A stretch of DNA of 5,800 bases from contig CAIOKL010000066.1 in NCBI GenBank assembly GCA_903858915.1, positions 1 through 5,800 of the forward strand, in the 5' to 3' direction. The translations under genes were made by a program, and so were the position numbers. Shown piece after piece: positions 5,173 through 5,800 of the stretch; position 1 is the first letter of the stretch, and every line of letters starts with the position of its first letter. Below the pieces are notes generated by a model. The model had not been told where the DNA came from. It was given only the letters and a program-made list of their open reading frames with translations, and ran no database searches. The DNA is from an uncultured Alphaproteobacteria bacterium (GTDB lineage Bacteria > Pseudomonadota > Alphaproteobacteria > Rickettsiales > UBA1997).

Positions 5173-5778
5173 TTATATCGAAACCTTGATTGAGGGAGCG
5201 GAAAATTCCGATTTCGAATTATTATTTTTGTCATTATCTCCAGCGTTTTCGAAAAAATTTTTAACTTTAAAATATATATAAATATTTTTGGTCGACATTG
5301 GTTCGACAATAACTTTAGAATCGCAAAAACAATTAAAAATTTTAAAAAATTTTTCATCAAAAGTCATTTTTGGAAATACGCTAATGGCGGTGGTTGAGGT
5401 GTTTGTTAATGAAAACTTTTTTATAATAATGTCATTATTTTTTATCAAATCCGCGTCGTCATAGCTAGTCTTTTTGAAATATTCAAGAATAGCAATATAA
5501 CTACCAAGATATTCTTCTTTTATATCTTTATCTTTAGCTAAATCTTCGATTTTTAATGTTGATTCAATTGATAAATCGATGTTCGCTAGACTATCTTCGA
5601 GTTTGTAAGCAATTGGAATACGATATTCAAATTCTTTTTTAAAACTTAGTAAATTTGAAATAAAATATGGTTTACAATTTTGATTTTTAATGCATTGATT
5701 ATTTCGATATTTTAAATAGAATAAAAAAATAATAATGATTAAAATTACACGAACAAAAAATTTAAAAAGTGGAGGCAT
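5173..5778 (-). CDS. Divergent Cox11/CtaG-like cytochrome c oxidase assembly protein
   Basis: Cox11/CtaG delivers copper to the CuB site of cytochrome c oxidase subunit I. It is a membrane-anchored periplasmic protein with a Cys-x-Cys copper site. Here residues 9-23 form one N-terminal membrane helix. The C-terminal half carries F-S-L-T-N-T-S (122-128), F-F-K-I-F-N-C-F-C (144-152) and V-I-V-E-P-M-S-T-K-N-I-Y-I-Y-F-K-V (156-172). These line up with the family's N-K-x-Q-C-F-C-F-x-E-Q, then P-x-E, then M-P-V-F-F-Y-I-D pattern. C150 and C152 keep the copper pair, but the following Phe is Asp153 and the E-Q is lost. The middle (60-115) does not resemble Cox11, and the C-terminus is a polar tail. 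Total length (201) is near normal. The frame is open upstream of ATG 5778 to the window edge and no ribosome site is seen, so the true start may lie outside. A different copper-chaperone-like beta-sandwich protein is possible. Confidence 0.6.
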   Translation of the reverse strand: MPPLFKFFVRVILIIIIFLFYLKYRNNQCIKNQNCKPYFISNLLSFKKEFEYRIPIAYKLEDSLANIDLSIESTLKIEDLAKDKDIKEEYLGSYIAILEYFKKTSYDDADLIKNNDIIIKKFSLTNTSTTAISVFPKMTFDEKFFKIFNCFCDSKVIVEPMSTKNIYIYFKVKNFFENAGDNDKNNNSKSEFSAPSIKVSI

Positions 5779-5800
5779 TTTTTCAAAAAAAGTTTTAATA

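Noticed and set aside
4955..5281. Plus-strand 108-codon reading frame starting GTG
   Set aside because: It starts inside the folded RNA element, runs through the tandem repeat, overlaps the 3' end of the cox11-like gene on the opposite strand, and resembles nothing.

Overview
The window is mosaic. From about position 675 to the end it is an AT-rich, tightly packed bacterial chromosome segment. Recognisable genes are a xerD 3' fragment, cobS, trmD and a divergent cox11/ctaG-like gene, and their motifs are alphaproteobacterial in style. The low GC, the near absence of Shine-Dalgarno motifs and the retained lone cobS suggest an obligate intracellular member (Rickettsiales or Holosporales type). 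That placement is inference. All six bacterial reading frames end in TAA.

The first ~650 bases look like near-empty AT-rich sequence under the bacterial code, but they are not. On the minus strand, if TAA and TAG are read as glutamine and only TGA as stop, one open frame from 651 to 89 encodes a complete response-regulator receiver domain. It keeps the acidic pair D43/D44, phospho-acceptor D93, T134 and K155 of the family. Eleven in-frame TAA/TAG codons are then glutamines, and a single 35-nt GT...TAG insert (189-223) must be spliced out to keep the domain in frame. Reassigned TAA/TAG, TGA stop and a tiny AT-rich intron together are the signature of ciliate nuclear DNA. The most economical reading is that host (ciliate) DNA is joined to symbiont DNA somewhere in 607-680. 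At that point xerD loses its first ~160-190 codons. This could be an assembly or library chimera or, more excitingly, a real integration; the sequence alone cannot decide.

Bacterial layout: xerD fragment (+) and, 1 nt later, an unrecognised coiled-coil gene (+). CobS-type AAA+ ATPase (-) converges on it with a 7-nt gap. A 75-bp divergent promoter region separates cobS from trmD (+). trmD overlaps, stop codon to stop codon, an exported protein of unknown function (3631-4614, -). Then comes a 558-bp gene-poor interval, then a cox11/ctaG-like gene (-) whose upstream region runs off the window.

The 558-bp interval is not empty. It holds an 8-bp inverted repeat over a -10-like box. It also holds a possible small structured RNA (4891-4973), closed by a perfect 9-bp stem and preceded by a well-spaced promoter-like sequence (4856-4884). 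An 18-bp sequence in three perfect tandem copies and a further small hairpin follow. I could not match the RNA to any family I know.
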